From positions 1 to 64,000 of the forward strand of contig JAWXUM010000001.1 of NCBI GenBank assembly GCA_044432645.1: a stretch of DNA of 64,000 bases. The letters are read 5' to 3'. The notes under the pieces are model-generated. The model was not told the origin of the DNA. It made no database searches and saw nothing but the letters and a program-made list of their open reading frames with translations. The translations under genes were made by a program, and so were the position numbers. The stretch's first letter is position 1. The number at the start of each line of letters is the position of its first letter. Source of the stretch: SIG603 sp044432645 (GTDB lineage Bacteria > Bacillota > Clostridia > Oscillospirales > Acutalibacteraceae). Shown here piece after piece: positions 8,617 through 17,023 of the stretch.

Positions 8617-8659
8617 TTATTGATTGTAAACAATAATCTATTCATAGAAACAGTGAATA
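8616..8659. other. Two weak inverted repeats between convergent genes
   Basis: ATTATTG/CAATAAT at 8616-8622 and 8631-8637, followed by TATTCA/TGAATA at 8639-8644 and 8654-8659. They fill the short gap between the recombinase and the FAD oxidoreductase. The stems are AT-only or nearly so, and I would not call this a firm terminator. Confidence 0.3.
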
Positions 8660-8660
8660 A

Positions 8661-10007
8661 TTAGTCGCCTAAATATACTCCTTGTTTTAAAAGTTCTGAT
8701 TTTAACTCGGCGAATGGTAACTCTCTTGAAGTGCAATCTTTTTTTGCACACATAGCTGCAGCTACACCAGCAGCTTCACCTTGCGCCATACAAGAAACTG
8801 TATTTCTTGTTGACATATGAGCTAAGAATTCTTTTGAAATCATCATGCCTGTTGCGTAAACATTTTCCAAGCCTTTTGGAAGTAATGCTCTATAAGGAAT
8901 TCCATAATCTTTGCCTTCTGCTATATTATATCTTGGTGCACAATCATGGAAACCATAATATGCAATATCATCTTCGAAATGGGCACCAGAGCATATTTCT
9001 TCTGGTGTTAATACATAATCACAGTCGATCCATCTACCACGTCTTATAAGAAGTTTTGGGGCAGTTCTTGCTATAAATGCGTGCTCAAAACCATCAAAAC
9101 GTTTTTTCATAGCGTCTAAAAGTTTTATTTGTTGCTCTCTTAAAATTAAGTTAGCTTCGGAACAAACTAGTGGGTCCATAGGTGGCTCGTCTAATTTATA
9201 ATTAGCTTTTACAAACATTAAATAGTTATTACGTAAATTAGTAAATAAAAATTGTGTTTTTCCTCCTTCTGGTGTCCAATCGTCTATAAAAACTGTTGCT
9301 AATAATCTATAAATTTCATCTTTGTTTTCATTTCTTACAATTTCTCTAATTGTTGCTTTTTCTTTAACGATTTGTTGGTAAACTTTTTCAACATCAACTC
9401 CAGCAACACCCATGCTGTTAGCAACTGCTTGGTCGTTATGGAATTCCACTGTAGCACCAGCATAACCACATAAATCACCATAACCGCTGCAGTCTATAAA
9501 CGATTTAGCAGTAAATGCAAATTGTCCGTTATGAGCAACTGCAATTGCAGCTATAACTTTATTATCCTCTTTAACAACATTACAAAGTGTAGTACTTAGA
9601 TATACATCTACACCATTATCTTGTAAAAATCTTTGAGCGATTGTTTTATATGCCTCAACATCTATAACTGTACAAACAGATTCATAACAATATCCAAGTT
9701 CCATTTCGTCATAACCGTTACAAGCGCCAGCAGATACCAATTTTTTAATTAATTCATCAGGTATTCCTTTAATAATTTGTTTTTTCTCAGTACCAAATTC
9801 TTTATAGTTGTTAAAAAAGCTATGTAAAGCAGTTCCGCCTTCTACTGCAGTTCCTCCTACATAACCATTTGATTCGATGATAGCAGTTTTGGCACCTTGA
9901 CGGCTTGCAGCAATAGCAGCGATAACTCCACCAGTTCCCCCACCTACAACTACTACATCATATTCTAAAGCCTTTACTTTCATTTGTGGTATTAAAATTT
10001 TTTTCAT
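8661..10007 (-). CDS. FAD-dependent oxidoreductase (FAD_oxidored-type flavoprotein)
   Basis: Encodes 448 residues. A dinucleotide-binding fold starts near residue 15 (DVVVVGGGTGGVIAA), with the acidic ribose-binding Glu at the end of the second strand (AAIIE-like). A second FAD-contact stretch (FIDCSGYGDLCGYAGA) follows at about residues 167-182, and C-terminal FAD contacts (YATGMMISKEF, CMAQGEAAGVAAAMC) match the FAD_oxidored family. There is no signal peptide, so it is cytoplasmic. The substrate is unknown; relatives often sit beside carbohydrate-degradation genes. It is transcribed divergently from the putative glycosidase, with a consensus promoter between them. A DNA repeat or redox partner is not evident. 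Confidence 0.8.
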   Translation of the reverse strand: MKKILIPQMKVKALEYDVVVVGGGTGGVIAAIAASRQGAKTAIIESNGYVGGTAVEGGTALHSFFNNYKEFGTEKKQIIKGIPDELIKKLVSAGACNGYDEMELGYCYESVCTVIDVEAYKTIAQRFLQDNGVDVYLSTTLCNVVKEDNKVIAAIAVAHNGQFAFTAKSFIDCSGYGDLCGYAGATVEFHNDQAVANSMGVAGVDVEKVYQQIVKEKATIREIVRNENKDEIYRLLATVFIDDWTPEGGKTQFLFTNLRNNYLMFVKANYKLDEPPMDPLVCSEANLILREQQIKLLDAMKKRFDGFEHAFIARTAPKLLIRRGRWIDCDYVLTPEEICSGAHFEDDIAYYGFHDCAPRYNIAEGKDYGIPYRALLPKGLENVYATGMMISKEFLAHMSTRNTVSCMAQGEAAGVAAAMCAKKDCTSRELPFAELKSELLKQGVYLGD

Positions 10008-10034
10008 AGCTTAATTCTCCTTATAATTTCTTTC

Positions 10035-10063
10035 ATTATATAATATTATTATATTTATGTCAA
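10035..10063 (-). promoter_or_regulatory. Consensus sigma-A promoter for the FAD oxidoreductase gene
   Basis: On the minus strand, TTGACA (10063-10058) is separated by exactly 17 bases from TATAAT (10040-10035). Both hexamers are perfect. The start codon is 28 bases after the -10, with an AAGGAG in between. Confidence 0.85.
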
Positions 10064-10091
10064 TATGGTATAATTTATTTAACCGAAAACC

Positions 10092-10120
10092 TTGTTTTTT
10101 ATGCAAAATTAGTGTATTAT
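10092..10120 (+). promoter_or_regulatory. Candidate sigma-A promoter for the putative glycosidase gene
   Basis: TTGTTT at 10092-10097, a 17-base spacer, and TATTAT at 10115-10120, 30 bases before the start codon. An alternative TATAAT at 10069-10074 overlaps the divergent promoter but lacks a -35. Confidence 0.5.
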
Positions 10121-10150
10121 TAAATATATTAAATTATAGGAGTTACTATT

Positions 10151-12217
10151 ATGATTAATTATAAGAACATTAATGTTACTTGTTATGAAAAATCAGAGCA
10201 ATTTAATTTTGCTTTTAATTTAATTAAGGCAGCTGTTGATTTTTCATGTTTTTCAGACGAACTTAATATCATTCTTGTTAAAACAGATATTTTGAAAGAA
10301 CAGGAATATAGCACAACGTTTATTAATGACAATACTATAGAAATATCATACACTTACATAAATGGTATGATGTACGCTTTGATAGACATTGCTGACCAAA
10401 TTAAATTATACAAAACAATGAAAGGTTTTAAGACAGGGAAAGTGTCACCTTACATTAAAAGCAGAGGAGTTAAACTAAACATTCCTTTAGATGCTAGAAC
10501 TCCAAGTTATTCAGATGAATCTGACAGTGCTCAACTTAACATGGAAAACATGTGGGACTTTGAATTTTGGAAAACCTATTTCGATGAACTTGCTAAAAAC
10601 AAATATAATGCTTTTTCTTTTTGGACTTTTGCTCTATTTCCGTCTTTAGTGATTGTAGACGACTACCCTCTTGCCAGTTTAGACGATGTTAAAAAAACAA
10701 CAAGACAAATTCGTTCAACAAATGAAGGAATTGGGATTTCTACTCCTGAAAATTTAGCATCACTTGTTACTGTTAAAAAAATTACTATAGAAGAAAAAAT
10801 TAAATTTTGGCAGTCGGTTATGGAGTATGCTGCTAGTAGATGCGTAGAATTTTACGTATTTACTTGGAACGTATTTGACCATGGTTTAGAGGGAAACCCT
10901 TATGGTATTGACGATAGGCTGGACAACCCAATTACTGAGGATTATTTTAAAAAAGCTACCAAAGCTTTAATTGAAGCATATCCGCTTTTAAGAGGTTTAG
11001 GTGTAACTACTGGCGAAAAAATGAGCAGAGATTTTAAAACAGATGCTGCTTGGCTTCGAAGAACTTATGGAATTGGAGTTGAAAATGCTATAACAGACAA
11101 CCCTACCAGAAAATTTAAATTCATTCACAGATTACAATACACTAATATAGAAACTATATTAGATGAATATAAAGATTTTAAAGCAGAATTTGAAGTTAGT
11201 GTTAAGTATTCACAAGCTCATATGCATGCTGCTGTTAAACCAACTTTTACAGATAGCACTTTAAAATCTTTACCTAATGAAATGGGCTTTTGGCTAACAG
11301 TGAGAAATGATGATATATATATGACACGTTTGGGCGATCCTAAATTTGCTAGAGAATATATCAAAAATATGCCAAAAGGAAGTTTAGACGGTTTCTTTAT
11401 GGGGTCTGATGGTTATACTATGGGACGTGAATATATTAGCCGTGACAAAAATATTTATGGTAAACTTCTACTAGAAAAAATGTGGTACAACTTTGCTATT
11501 TGGGGCAAAACTGCATTTTCTCCTGACACAGATTTTGATTATTTTAAAAAATTATTATCAACTACTTTTAAAGAAGAAATCTGTGATAAATTATTTGAAG
11601 CTTGGTCAACAGCATCTTCACATCTGTGCGATATACAATCTTCTCACTGGAGAAATTGGGATTGGGGTTGGTACCCTGAGGCTTGTTGCGAATTTTACCC
11701 TAAACATTGGACTGTTTGGTTTGATGATATAAATTCTTTCATGGAACGTGAAGCCGAAGAAGGAACTGACAAAATCAGCGTTCCAGATTATTGCGAAAGC
11801 ATAGCAAATAATGAAGTATTAAAAGGAGTTTCTCCACTTACAGTAGCTAAACGTGTACAAGAAAATGCGTTAAAAACATTCGTTTTGGTAGATGAAATAG
11901 AAAACTGTGGTGATGAAAGTTCAGAATTTATACAAACTATATCTGACATTAAAGCACTTAATTACCTTGGTTATTATTATGGATTAAAAATGGAAGCTGC
12001 CATAGAACTTCGACTTTATAAACTGTTGAATGATACTCAGAAAAAAGAAAAGGCTATAATTTTGTTAACAAAAGCAAAAGATGCTTGGTGTAATTATAGC
12101 AGCATTTTAGGTGCGAATTATATTCCACAATATTTAACTAGGTTTAAAATGGTTATGGATATTGAAAGGTTTAATATAAACGCTCAATACGACATTATGC
12201 TAGCAAGCGAATATTAA
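10151..12217 (+). CDS. Putative TIM-barrel glycoside hydrolase (GH67/GH20-like architecture), intracellular
   Basis: Encodes 688 residues with no signal peptide. Residues 1-105 look like the alpha/beta domain that precedes the barrel in GH20/GH67-type enzymes (ISYTYINGMMYALIDIADQI). A barrel-like region follows: SRGVKLNIPLDARTPSYSD at about 112-130, then NMENMWDFEFWKTYFDELAKNKYNAFSFW, then FYVFTWNVFDHG and GLGVTTGEKM, whose acidic residues are candidate catalysts. A further block, GFFMGSDGYTMGRE, precedes a Trp-rich helical C-terminal part. GGAG lies before the ATG. The exact family and substrate cannot be assigned from sequence alone. Divergence from the FAD oxidoreductase suggests a joint role in intracellular sugar or glycoside processing. 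Confidence 0.6.
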   Translation: MINYKNINVTCYEKSEQFNFAFNLIKAAVDFSCFSDELNIILVKTDILKEQEYSTTFINDNTIEISYTYINGMMYALIDIADQIKLYKTMKGFKTGKVSPYIKSRGVKLNIPLDARTPSYSDESDSAQLNMENMWDFEFWKTYFDELAKNKYNAFSFWTFALFPSLVIVDDYPLASLDDVKKTTRQIRSTNEGIGISTPENLASLVTVKKITIEEKIKFWQSVMEYAASRCVEFYVFTWNVFDHGLEGNPYGIDDRLDNPITEDYFKKATKALIEAYPLLRGLGVTTGEKMSRDFKTDAAWLRRTYGIGVENAITDNPTRKFKFIHRLQYTNIETILDEYKDFKAEFEVSVKYSQAHMHAAVKPTFTDSTLKSLPNEMGFWLTVRNDDIYMTRLGDPKFAREYIKNMPKGSLDGFFMGSDGYTMGREYISRDKNIYGKLLLEKMWYNFAIWGKTAFSPDTDFDYFKKLLSTTFKEEICDKLFEAWSTASSHLCDIQSSHWRNWDWGWYPEACCEFYPKHWTVWFDDINSFMEREAEEGTDKISVPDYCESIANNEVLKGVSPLTVAKRVQENALKTFVLVDEIENCGDESSEFIQTISDIKALNYLGYYYGLKMEAAIELRLYKLLNDTQKKEKAIILLTKAKDAWCNYSSILGANYIPQYLTRFKMVMDIERFNINAQYDIMLASEY

Positions 12218-12222
12218 TAAAA

Positions 12223-12256
12223 AACCGATTACAAAGTGAAAATTTTGTAATCGGTT
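12223..12256. terminator. Bidirectional terminator between glycosidase and proS
   Basis: A perfect 13-bp stem AACCGATTACAAA (12223-12235) / TTTGTAATCGGTT (12244-12256) with an eight-base loop. AATTTTTT follows on the plus strand, and a T run (the A run at 12219-12224) on the minus strand. It ends both convergent genes. Confidence 0.9.
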
Positions 12257-12262
12257 AATTTT

Positions 12263-13972
12263 TTATTTTAAGCTTTCTAGAATTTGTAACACTCTAGTTA
12301 ATGTATCTTCTGATTGAACTTTTTCTTCAATAGATTTATCACGAGTTCTTACTTCGCATAAATTTTCTTTTAGATTTTTAGGGCTTATAACAACTCTTAC
12401 AGGAACACCAAGCAAGTCAGCATCTGCGAACATAACGCCAGCACTTACTTTTCTGTCATCATAAATTACTTCTACTCCCCTATTTTTTAGTTCGTTGTAA
12501 ATACCATCAGCTATAGATTTAACCAATTCATCTGTTGCTTTAACTGCGCAAATGTGAACATGCCATGGAGCGATAGCTAAAGGCCAAATTGGTCCATAAT
12601 TATCATGATGAGCTTCGCATACAGAAGCTGCAAGTCTACCAACACCGATACCGTAACAACCCATAATAGGAACAGCAGATTTACCATTTTGATCGGTGTA
12701 AGTCATACCCATTGTTTTTGTGTACTTTTGACCTAGTTGGAAGATATTACCAACTTCAATACCACGGCTGATTTTAAGGGATTTTTTACCACACTTAGGA
12801 CAAATTCCACCCTCGACAGCTTTCGAAGCATCTACAAATTCTGTTATATTTGTGTCACGTTCAATATCAAATCCCATATAGTGATAATTGGCTTTGTTAG
12901 CTCCACAAGTTAAATTGTTGGTGTTTTTAAGTGTAATATCATAAAGAACCATAGCTTTAGTTTCAAGTCCAACAGGTCCAATATAGCCAGCGACTAGGTC
13001 ACTGTTTTCATCGATAGTAGCTGGTATAATGTTACAGCCTAAAATAGCTTTTAGTTTAGCTTCGTTTACTTCATAATCTCCTCTTAAGAATAAAACTACA
13101 AAACTTAAATCGGTTTCTTTTTGATAAACAACTGCTTTTGTTGTCATATTAGGAGTTATATTTAAAAATGCACATAAATCGTCAATAGATTTTTCTTCTG
13201 GAGTGTAAAACTCTACAAGCTCTTTGCTCTCTTCAGTCTTAACAAAATCTGTTATGTTTTGAGTAGCTTCCATATTTGCTTTAAAATCACAAGACGAGCA
13301 AGTTACAATGCTATCTTCACCAACTGGTGATAACAACATAAATTCATGTGACAAGCTACCTCCCATCATGCCAGAGTCAGATGCTACTGAAATTACTTCT
13401 GGAATACCGGCTCTAGCAAAAATTCTTTCATAGGCTTTGTGGCAATCTGCGTAGTATTCATTTAAATCTTCTTGTGAAGTATGGAAAGAATAAGCATCTT
13501 TCATGGTGAATTCACGCACTCTAATAAGCCCAGCACGAGGTCTTGCTTCGTCACGGAACTTGGTTTGGATTTGATAAATCATAAATGGATATTTTGTATA
13601 ACTTTGACCGTATTCTCTTACAAGTTGTACTGAAGCTTCTTCGTGTGTCATACCTAAAAGCATTTTACTTCCATTTCTGTCTGTAAATCTTAAAAGCTCT
13701 GCACCAACACTTTCGTATCTTCCTGATTCTTCCCATAAACTTGCTGGAAGTGCAACTGGGAAAGAAACCTCTTGGCCGTCAATAGCGTCCATTTCTTCCC
13801 TAATAATTTGTTCAATTTTCTTTGAAATTCTTTTCATAGGGGCGAAAGATGAGTAAATACCGTTTGCAACATTTTTTATGTAAGCACCTCTAACCATAAA
13901 AGCATGGCTGTCAATAACACAGTCAGCTGGTTTTTCTTTAAACCTTTCCCCTACTAATTTAGAAACTTTCAT
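12263..13972 (-). CDS. proS: Prolyl-tRNA synthetase, bacterial type with editing domain
   Basis: Encodes 569 residues, the usual size of the ProS form with the INS editing insertion. Class II motifs are visible: motif 1 region with VSFPVALPASLWEESGRY, motif 2 with FRDEARPRAGLIRVREFTMKDAYSF at about residues 140-165, and motif 3 with GCYGIGVGRLAAS. The INS domain, which clears mischarged Ala, spans roughly 225-410. The C-terminal anticodon-binding domain follows (WHVHICAVKA). It lies 11 bases after the GNAT gene in a prfB-GNAT-proS transcript. In many Firmicutes proS instead sits between rseP and polC, but that position is empty in this genome. Confidence 0.97.
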   Translation of the reverse strand: MKVSKLVGERFKEKPADCVIDSHAFMVRGAYIKNVANGIYSSFAPMKRISKKIEQIIREEMDAIDGQEVSFPVALPASLWEESGRYESVGAELLRFTDRNGSKMLLGMTHEEASVQLVREYGQSYTKYPFMIYQIQTKFRDEARPRAGLIRVREFTMKDAYSFHTSQEDLNEYYADCHKAYERIFARAGIPEVISVASDSGMMGGSLSHEFMLLSPVGEDSIVTCSSCDFKANMEATQNITDFVKTEESKELVEFYTPEEKSIDDLCAFLNITPNMTTKAVVYQKETDLSFVVLFLRGDYEVNEAKLKAILGCNIIPATIDENSDLVAGYIGPVGLETKAMVLYDITLKNTNNLTCGANKANYHYMGFDIERDTNITEFVDASKAVEGGICPKCGKKSLKISRGIEVGNIFQLGQKYTKTMGMTYTDQNGKSAVPIMGCYGIGVGRLAASVCEAHHDNYGPIWPLAIAPWHVHICAVKATDELVKSIADGIYNELKNRGVEVIYDDRKVSAGVMFADADLLGVPVRVVISPKNLKENLCEVRTRDKSIEEKVQSEDTLTRVLQILESLK

Positions 13973-13983
13973 ATTATCATTCC

Positions 13984-14517
13984 TTACCTAATTAATTTTT
14001 TTAAATCTTTTTTCATGTATAAAATCAGATTATCATCATTTACAGTATTAACCATTTCATCTAAGTTCTCATCATCATACCAAACACCTGTTCCATCAGG
14101 GATATAACCACGTTTTATGTACATTCTTTGTGCTGCACCATAACCTTTATGAAGACCAACACCTAAACATACGCTATCAAAACGACTAGATGCAAAACTT
14201 TCTGCACTATCTAATAGCAAAGCACCTATACCGTTGTTTTGGTACGCTTTTAATACGTTAAAATCAACAATTTCTGGAATTTTACTATCTTTGAAAGGCC
14301 CATGTTTAGCACTTGGAACTAATGTAACATAACCTAATACATCGCCTAAGTATTCAGCAACAAAGACTTTTCGTTTTCCTTGTTTTTGTTCTCTGTAATA
14401 ATTCAAAAATTGAGAACTAGGCTTATTCCAACCTTGAGTTAAAAATGCATAGCTAAATTTATCTGCATCTTCTCTTGTAATATCTCGTATAATAATTTTC
14501 ATTGTATAATCTGTCAA
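13984..14517 (-). CDS. GNAT-family N-acetyltransferase
   Basis: Encodes 177 residues with the GNAT core: VFVAEYLGDVLGYVTL strand pair, then the acetyl-CoA loop AYQNNGIGALLLDSAE at about 92-107 (Q-x-x-G-I-G), and the C-terminal GYGAAQRMYIKRGY. The start is TTG at 14517, ten bases after AGGAG and overlapping the prfB stop. An ATG five codons downstream (14502) is the alternative but has no SD at a good distance. The acyl acceptor is unknown. Its position between prfB and proS hints at, but does not prove, a translation-related target. Confidence 0.85.
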   Translation of the reverse strand: MTDYTMKIIIRDITREDADKFSYAFLTQGWNKPSSQFLNYYREQKQGKRKVFVAEYLGDVLGYVTLVPSAKHGPFKDSKIPEIVDFNVLKAYQNNGIGALLLDSAESFASSRFDSVCLGVGLHKGYGAAQRMYIKRGYIPDGTGVWYDDENLDEMVNTVNDDNLILYMKKDLKKLIR

Positions 14518-15641
14518 TCTTTCGGTTCTCCTAAAGTTCCTTGATTAACTGCCTTTAAATAAGCTGTAATAAATCCGTCTAAATCTCCATCCATTACAGC
14601 GTTAATGTTACCATTTTCAAAGCTAGTTCTATGGTCTTTAGCAAGTGTATAAGGCATAAATACATATGACCTAATTTGACTGCCCCAAGTTATTTCTTTT
14701 TGATTGCCTTTAATATCTGAAATTTTATCTAAATGTTCTCTTTCTTTAATTTCAACTAATTTAGAAATCAACATTTTCATAGCAACATCACGGTTTTGGA
14801 ACTGGCTTCTTTCAACTTGACAAGCAACCACAATTCCAGTTGGAATATGAATAAGCCTAACAGCAGATGAAGTTTTATTAACCTTTTGTCCACCTGCGCC
14901 ACTAGCACGGTAAACTTCCATTCTAATATCATCAGGTGCGATTTCAATGCTTAAATCTTCATCAATTTCTGGCATTACTTCTAGTGAAGAAAACGAAGTG
15001 TGTCGTCTGCCAGCTGAGTCAAAAGGTGATACCCTAACTAACCTGTGAACACCAGCTTCGCTTTTTAAAAACCCGTAAGCATTTTCACCTTCTACTAAAA
15101 CAGATGCACTTTTAAGACCAGCTTCATCACCGTCAAGATAGTCTAAAGTTTTAATCTTAAAGCCATGTCTTTCCGACCACCTAGTGTACATTCTAAATAG
15201 CATTTCAGCCCAATCTTGAGCCTCGGTACCACCTGAACCTGCATGAAATGTTATAATTGCATTCTTTTTATCGTACTCACCTGTTAAAAGTGTTGTAAGC
15301 TTCATTGCTTCAATTTCAGTTTCAATTTCACTACATTCTGTTTGAGCATCTTCAAGTAAACTTAAATCTTCTTCCTCGTCGCCCATTTCGACTAAAGCGT
15401 AAGCATCTTCTAATTTACTTTCAAGCTTTAAATAAGTTCCGTCTTTAGCTTTTAAACCAGAAGTTTTTTGTAAAATCTTTTGAGCAGATTCCATATCGTC
15501 CCAAAAACCAGGTTCCGTTGCCTTGTGTTCAAGCATATCAACTTCTTCACGAAGCCTCTCTAAACCTAAAGCATCTTTAAGTTCAGCTAAACTGATTTTA
15601 TGCAAATCTAATTCTCTTTTAATCTCTTCAAATTGTAACAT
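14514..15641 (-). CDS. prfB: Peptide chain release factor 2 (RF2), no programmed frameshift
   Basis: Encodes 375 residues in one continuous frame. RF2 terminates translation at UGA and UAA. The class-defining stop-recognition tripeptide SPF is in VSPFDSAGRRH (about residue 203), and the catalytic GGQ is at Gly250-Gly251-Gln252. In most bacteria an in-frame UGA near codon 25 forces a +1 shift and gives autoregulation. Here the corresponding codons read GCT TTA GGT TTA, so the slippery CTT TGA C is absent and the gene is read straight through. The promoter is at 15678-15705. The gene overlaps the GNAT start by four bases. Confidence 0.97.
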   Translation of the reverse strand: MLQFEEIKRELDLHKISLAELKDALGLERLREEVDMLEHKATEPGFWDDMESAQKILQKTSGLKAKDGTYLKLESKLEDAYALVEMGDEEEDLSLLEDAQTECSEIETEIEAMKLTTLLTGEYDKKNAIITFHAGSGGTEAQDWAEMLFRMYTRWSERHGFKIKTLDYLDGDEAGLKSASVLVEGENAYGFLKSEAGVHRLVRVSPFDSAGRRHTSFSSLEVMPEIDEDLSIEIAPDDIRMEVYRASGAGGQKVNKTSSAVRLIHIPTGIVVACQVERSQFQNRDVAMKMLISKLVEIKEREHLDKISDIKGNQKEITWGSQIRSYVFMPYTLAKDHRTSFENGNINAVMDGDLDGFITAYLKAVNQGTLGEPKD

Positions 15642-15677
15642 ATATAACCATCTTTCTTAATTATAAACAATATCCCT

Positions 15678-15705
15678 ATTATACTTTATTTTTATATAAT
15701 TGTAA
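15678..15705 (-). promoter_or_regulatory. Sigma-A promoter for prfB-GNAT-proS
   Basis: On the minus strand, TTACAA (15705-15700), a 16-base spacer and TATAAT (15683-15678), 37 bases before the prfB start. Confidence 0.65.
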
Positions 15706-15729
15706 ATACTTATAGGTTTTCAAATTGAT

Positions 15730-15766
15730 AAAGTTTTCTTGTAAATGTTAATAGTATGAAAACTTT
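15730..15766. repeat. 9-bp inverted repeat in the divergent prfB / RING-protein intergenic region
   Basis: AAAGTTTTC at 15730-15738 and GAAAACTTT at 15758-15766, separated by 19 bases. It lies between the two divergent promoters and could be a regulator-binding site or an RNA hairpin. No known regulon motif is recognised. Confidence 0.4.
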
Positions 15767-15778
15767 ACACTATAATTG

Positions 15779-15806
15779 TTGATTTTTTTCAAATTTGATA
15801 TATAAT
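15779..15806 (+). promoter_or_regulatory. Sigma-A promoter for the RING/zinc-ribbon protein
   Basis: TTGATT at 15779-15784, a 16-base spacer and TATAAT at 15801-15806, 31 bases before the start codon. Confidence 0.6.
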
Positions 15807-15837
15807 TTAATAAAATAAACGTTTATGAGGTAATTTT

Positions 15838-16866
15838 ATGACTAAGTATGTTGGAGTTCCTTGTCCAATTTGCAACAAAGAATTTAATCAAAACGACGAT
15901 GTTGTAGTTTGTCCAATTTGTGGAGCACCATATCACCGTCACTGTTATAAAGAAAATAATGCATGTATTTTCGATGAGTTACACCAAAATGGTGAAGCTT
16001 GGCAAATGCCTGAAGTAGTTTTGCCTACTACTGCACCTGAAAATGAAGTCAAAGACCAAGAATGTTCAAAATGTGGGGTGCTTAATGCACATAGTTCTTT
16101 GTTTTGTTCTAGCTGTGGTAATCCTTTGAAATTTTCACCAAACAACCACGCAAATCGCAATCAAACTAATCAAACTTCAAATCAATTTTCTCCATTAAAT
16201 ATGGGGGGAATGCCAATGATAACTTATGACCCATTAGGTGGTGTTCCAGCAACTAAACTTGTTGAAGATAACATAAGTTATGGTGAAGTTTCAAAAATTG
16301 TCCAGCAAAACACAAAATATTATATTCCAGCTTTTGACAAAATTAAAAGCAATTTTAAAGGCTCAAACAAATTTAATTTTTCTGCTTTTATATTTTCTGG
16401 TGGTTGGTTATTATATAGAAAGCAATATAAAACTGGTACTATTGTCACAGTATTAATGTTTTTACTATATCTACTTCAATATTTTTTCACCTATACCCTA
16501 TCTTATCCAAAACTTATTGAAATTTTTGCAAATGCAGGCATGGACGTTTCCACTACAGGATTTACTATTGAAGAACTTATAGAGATTAGTAGCACCCAAT
16601 TTATATCATATAGTGAGCTGTTTATTATTGGTTTGCCTTCTTTATGCACTTTTTTAATGTTTATTATTATGTTGGTGGTAGGATTTATAGGAAATAAACT
16701 TTACCTTAAACATTGCATTCAAGTGATAAACACAACTAGGCAAAAATCAACTAATATGGAAGATTACAACACTCATATACTCGAAAAAGGTGGAGTAGAC
16801 ACAACTGTTACACTATGTTTACTAATATGTTATTTTATAATATCTTATTTACCCTATTTTTTTTAA
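15838..16866 (+). CDS. Prokaryotic RING-finger/zinc-ribbon membrane protein (Prok-RING plus DUF2628-like)
   Basis: Encodes 342 residues. The N-terminus has a RING-like set of Cys/His pairs: CPIC near residue 9, CPIC near 27, then HRHCYKENNACIF near 34-46, as in Prok-RING_1. A second zinc ribbon follows (CSKCG and CSSCG near 79-97). A polar Asn/Gln linker leads to a membrane region beginning FNFSAFIFSGGWLLYRKQYKTG (about 180), a DUF2628-like signature, with three or four hydrophobic helices to the C-terminus. It is probably a membrane-anchored protein with a cytoplasmic zinc head. The partner is unknown; E3 activity should not be assumed. GAGG lies before the ATG. Confidence 0.75.
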   Translation: MTKYVGVPCPICNKEFNQNDDVVVCPICGAPYHRHCYKENNACIFDELHQNGEAWQMPEVVLPTTAPENEVKDQECSKCGVLNAHSSLFCSSCGNPLKFSPNNHANRNQTNQTSNQFSPLNMGGMPMITYDPLGGVPATKLVEDNISYGEVSKIVQQNTKYYIPAFDKIKSNFKGSNKFNFSAFIFSGGWLLYRKQYKTGTIVTVLMFLLYLLQYFFTYTLSYPKLIEIFANAGMDVSTTGFTIEELIEISSTQFISYSELFIIGLPSLCTFLMFIIMLVVGFIGNKLYLKHCIQVINTTRQKSTNMEDYNTHILEKGGVDTTVTLCLLICYFIISYLPYFF

Positions 16867-16893
16867 TTAATATATTTTAACATTAAAAAAAGC

Positions 16894-16921
16894 TTGACAT
16901 TTACTAAAAAGATGATATAAT
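16894..16921 (+). promoter_or_regulatory. Strong sigma-A promoter for rpsF-ssb-rpsR
   Basis: TTGACA at 16894-16899, a 16-base spacer and TATAAT at 16916-16921. Both hexamers are consensus. The predicted transcription start (about 16928) is just before the hairpin at 16933-16955. Confidence 0.85.
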
Positions 16922-16932
16922 GAATATGTTTG

Positions 16933-16955
16933 AAGTGGCTTAACTTAAGCCACTT
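16933..16955 (+). terminator. Hairpin with T tract at the 5' end of the rpsF transcript
   Basis: AAGTGGCTTAA (16933-16943), one base, TTAAGCCACTT (16945-16955), running into TTTTT. It has the form of an intrinsic terminator yet starts only about five bases after the predicted transcript start. It may end the upstream gene, stabilise the 5' end, or attenuate the ribosomal protein operon. Confidence 0.6.
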
Positions 16956-16972
16956 TTTAAATGAAATTTAAT

Positions 16973-17014
16973 CCTTGCTCCCTTTTCATTGTGGGGCCAA
17001 AGACCAGAAGGAGG
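16973..17014 (+). promoter_or_regulatory. Probable S6:S18 autoregulatory leader overlapping the rpsF Shine-Dalgarno
   Basis: CCTT (16973-16976) can pair with AAGG (17008-17011), and GCTCC (16977-16981) with GGGGC (16993-16997, one G-U pair). This leaves an asymmetric internal loop CAAAGACCAG at 16998-17007. The outer stem takes in part of the AAGGAGG ribosome site. Known rpsF leaders bind the S6:S18 complex at a bulged helix of this kind in front of the same operon. The assignment is by resemblance and context. Confidence 0.5.
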
Positions 17015-17023
17015 TATAATACA

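Noticed and set aside
15642..15837. T-box leader for the proS operon
   Set aside because: The region upstream of prfB holds two divergent promoters and an inverted repeat, with no T-box sequence or terminator/antiterminator pair.
16961..17023. Upstream extension of rpsF
   Set aside because: It lies across the leader hairpin and the AAGGAGG site, and S6 homology starts at the ATG 17024.
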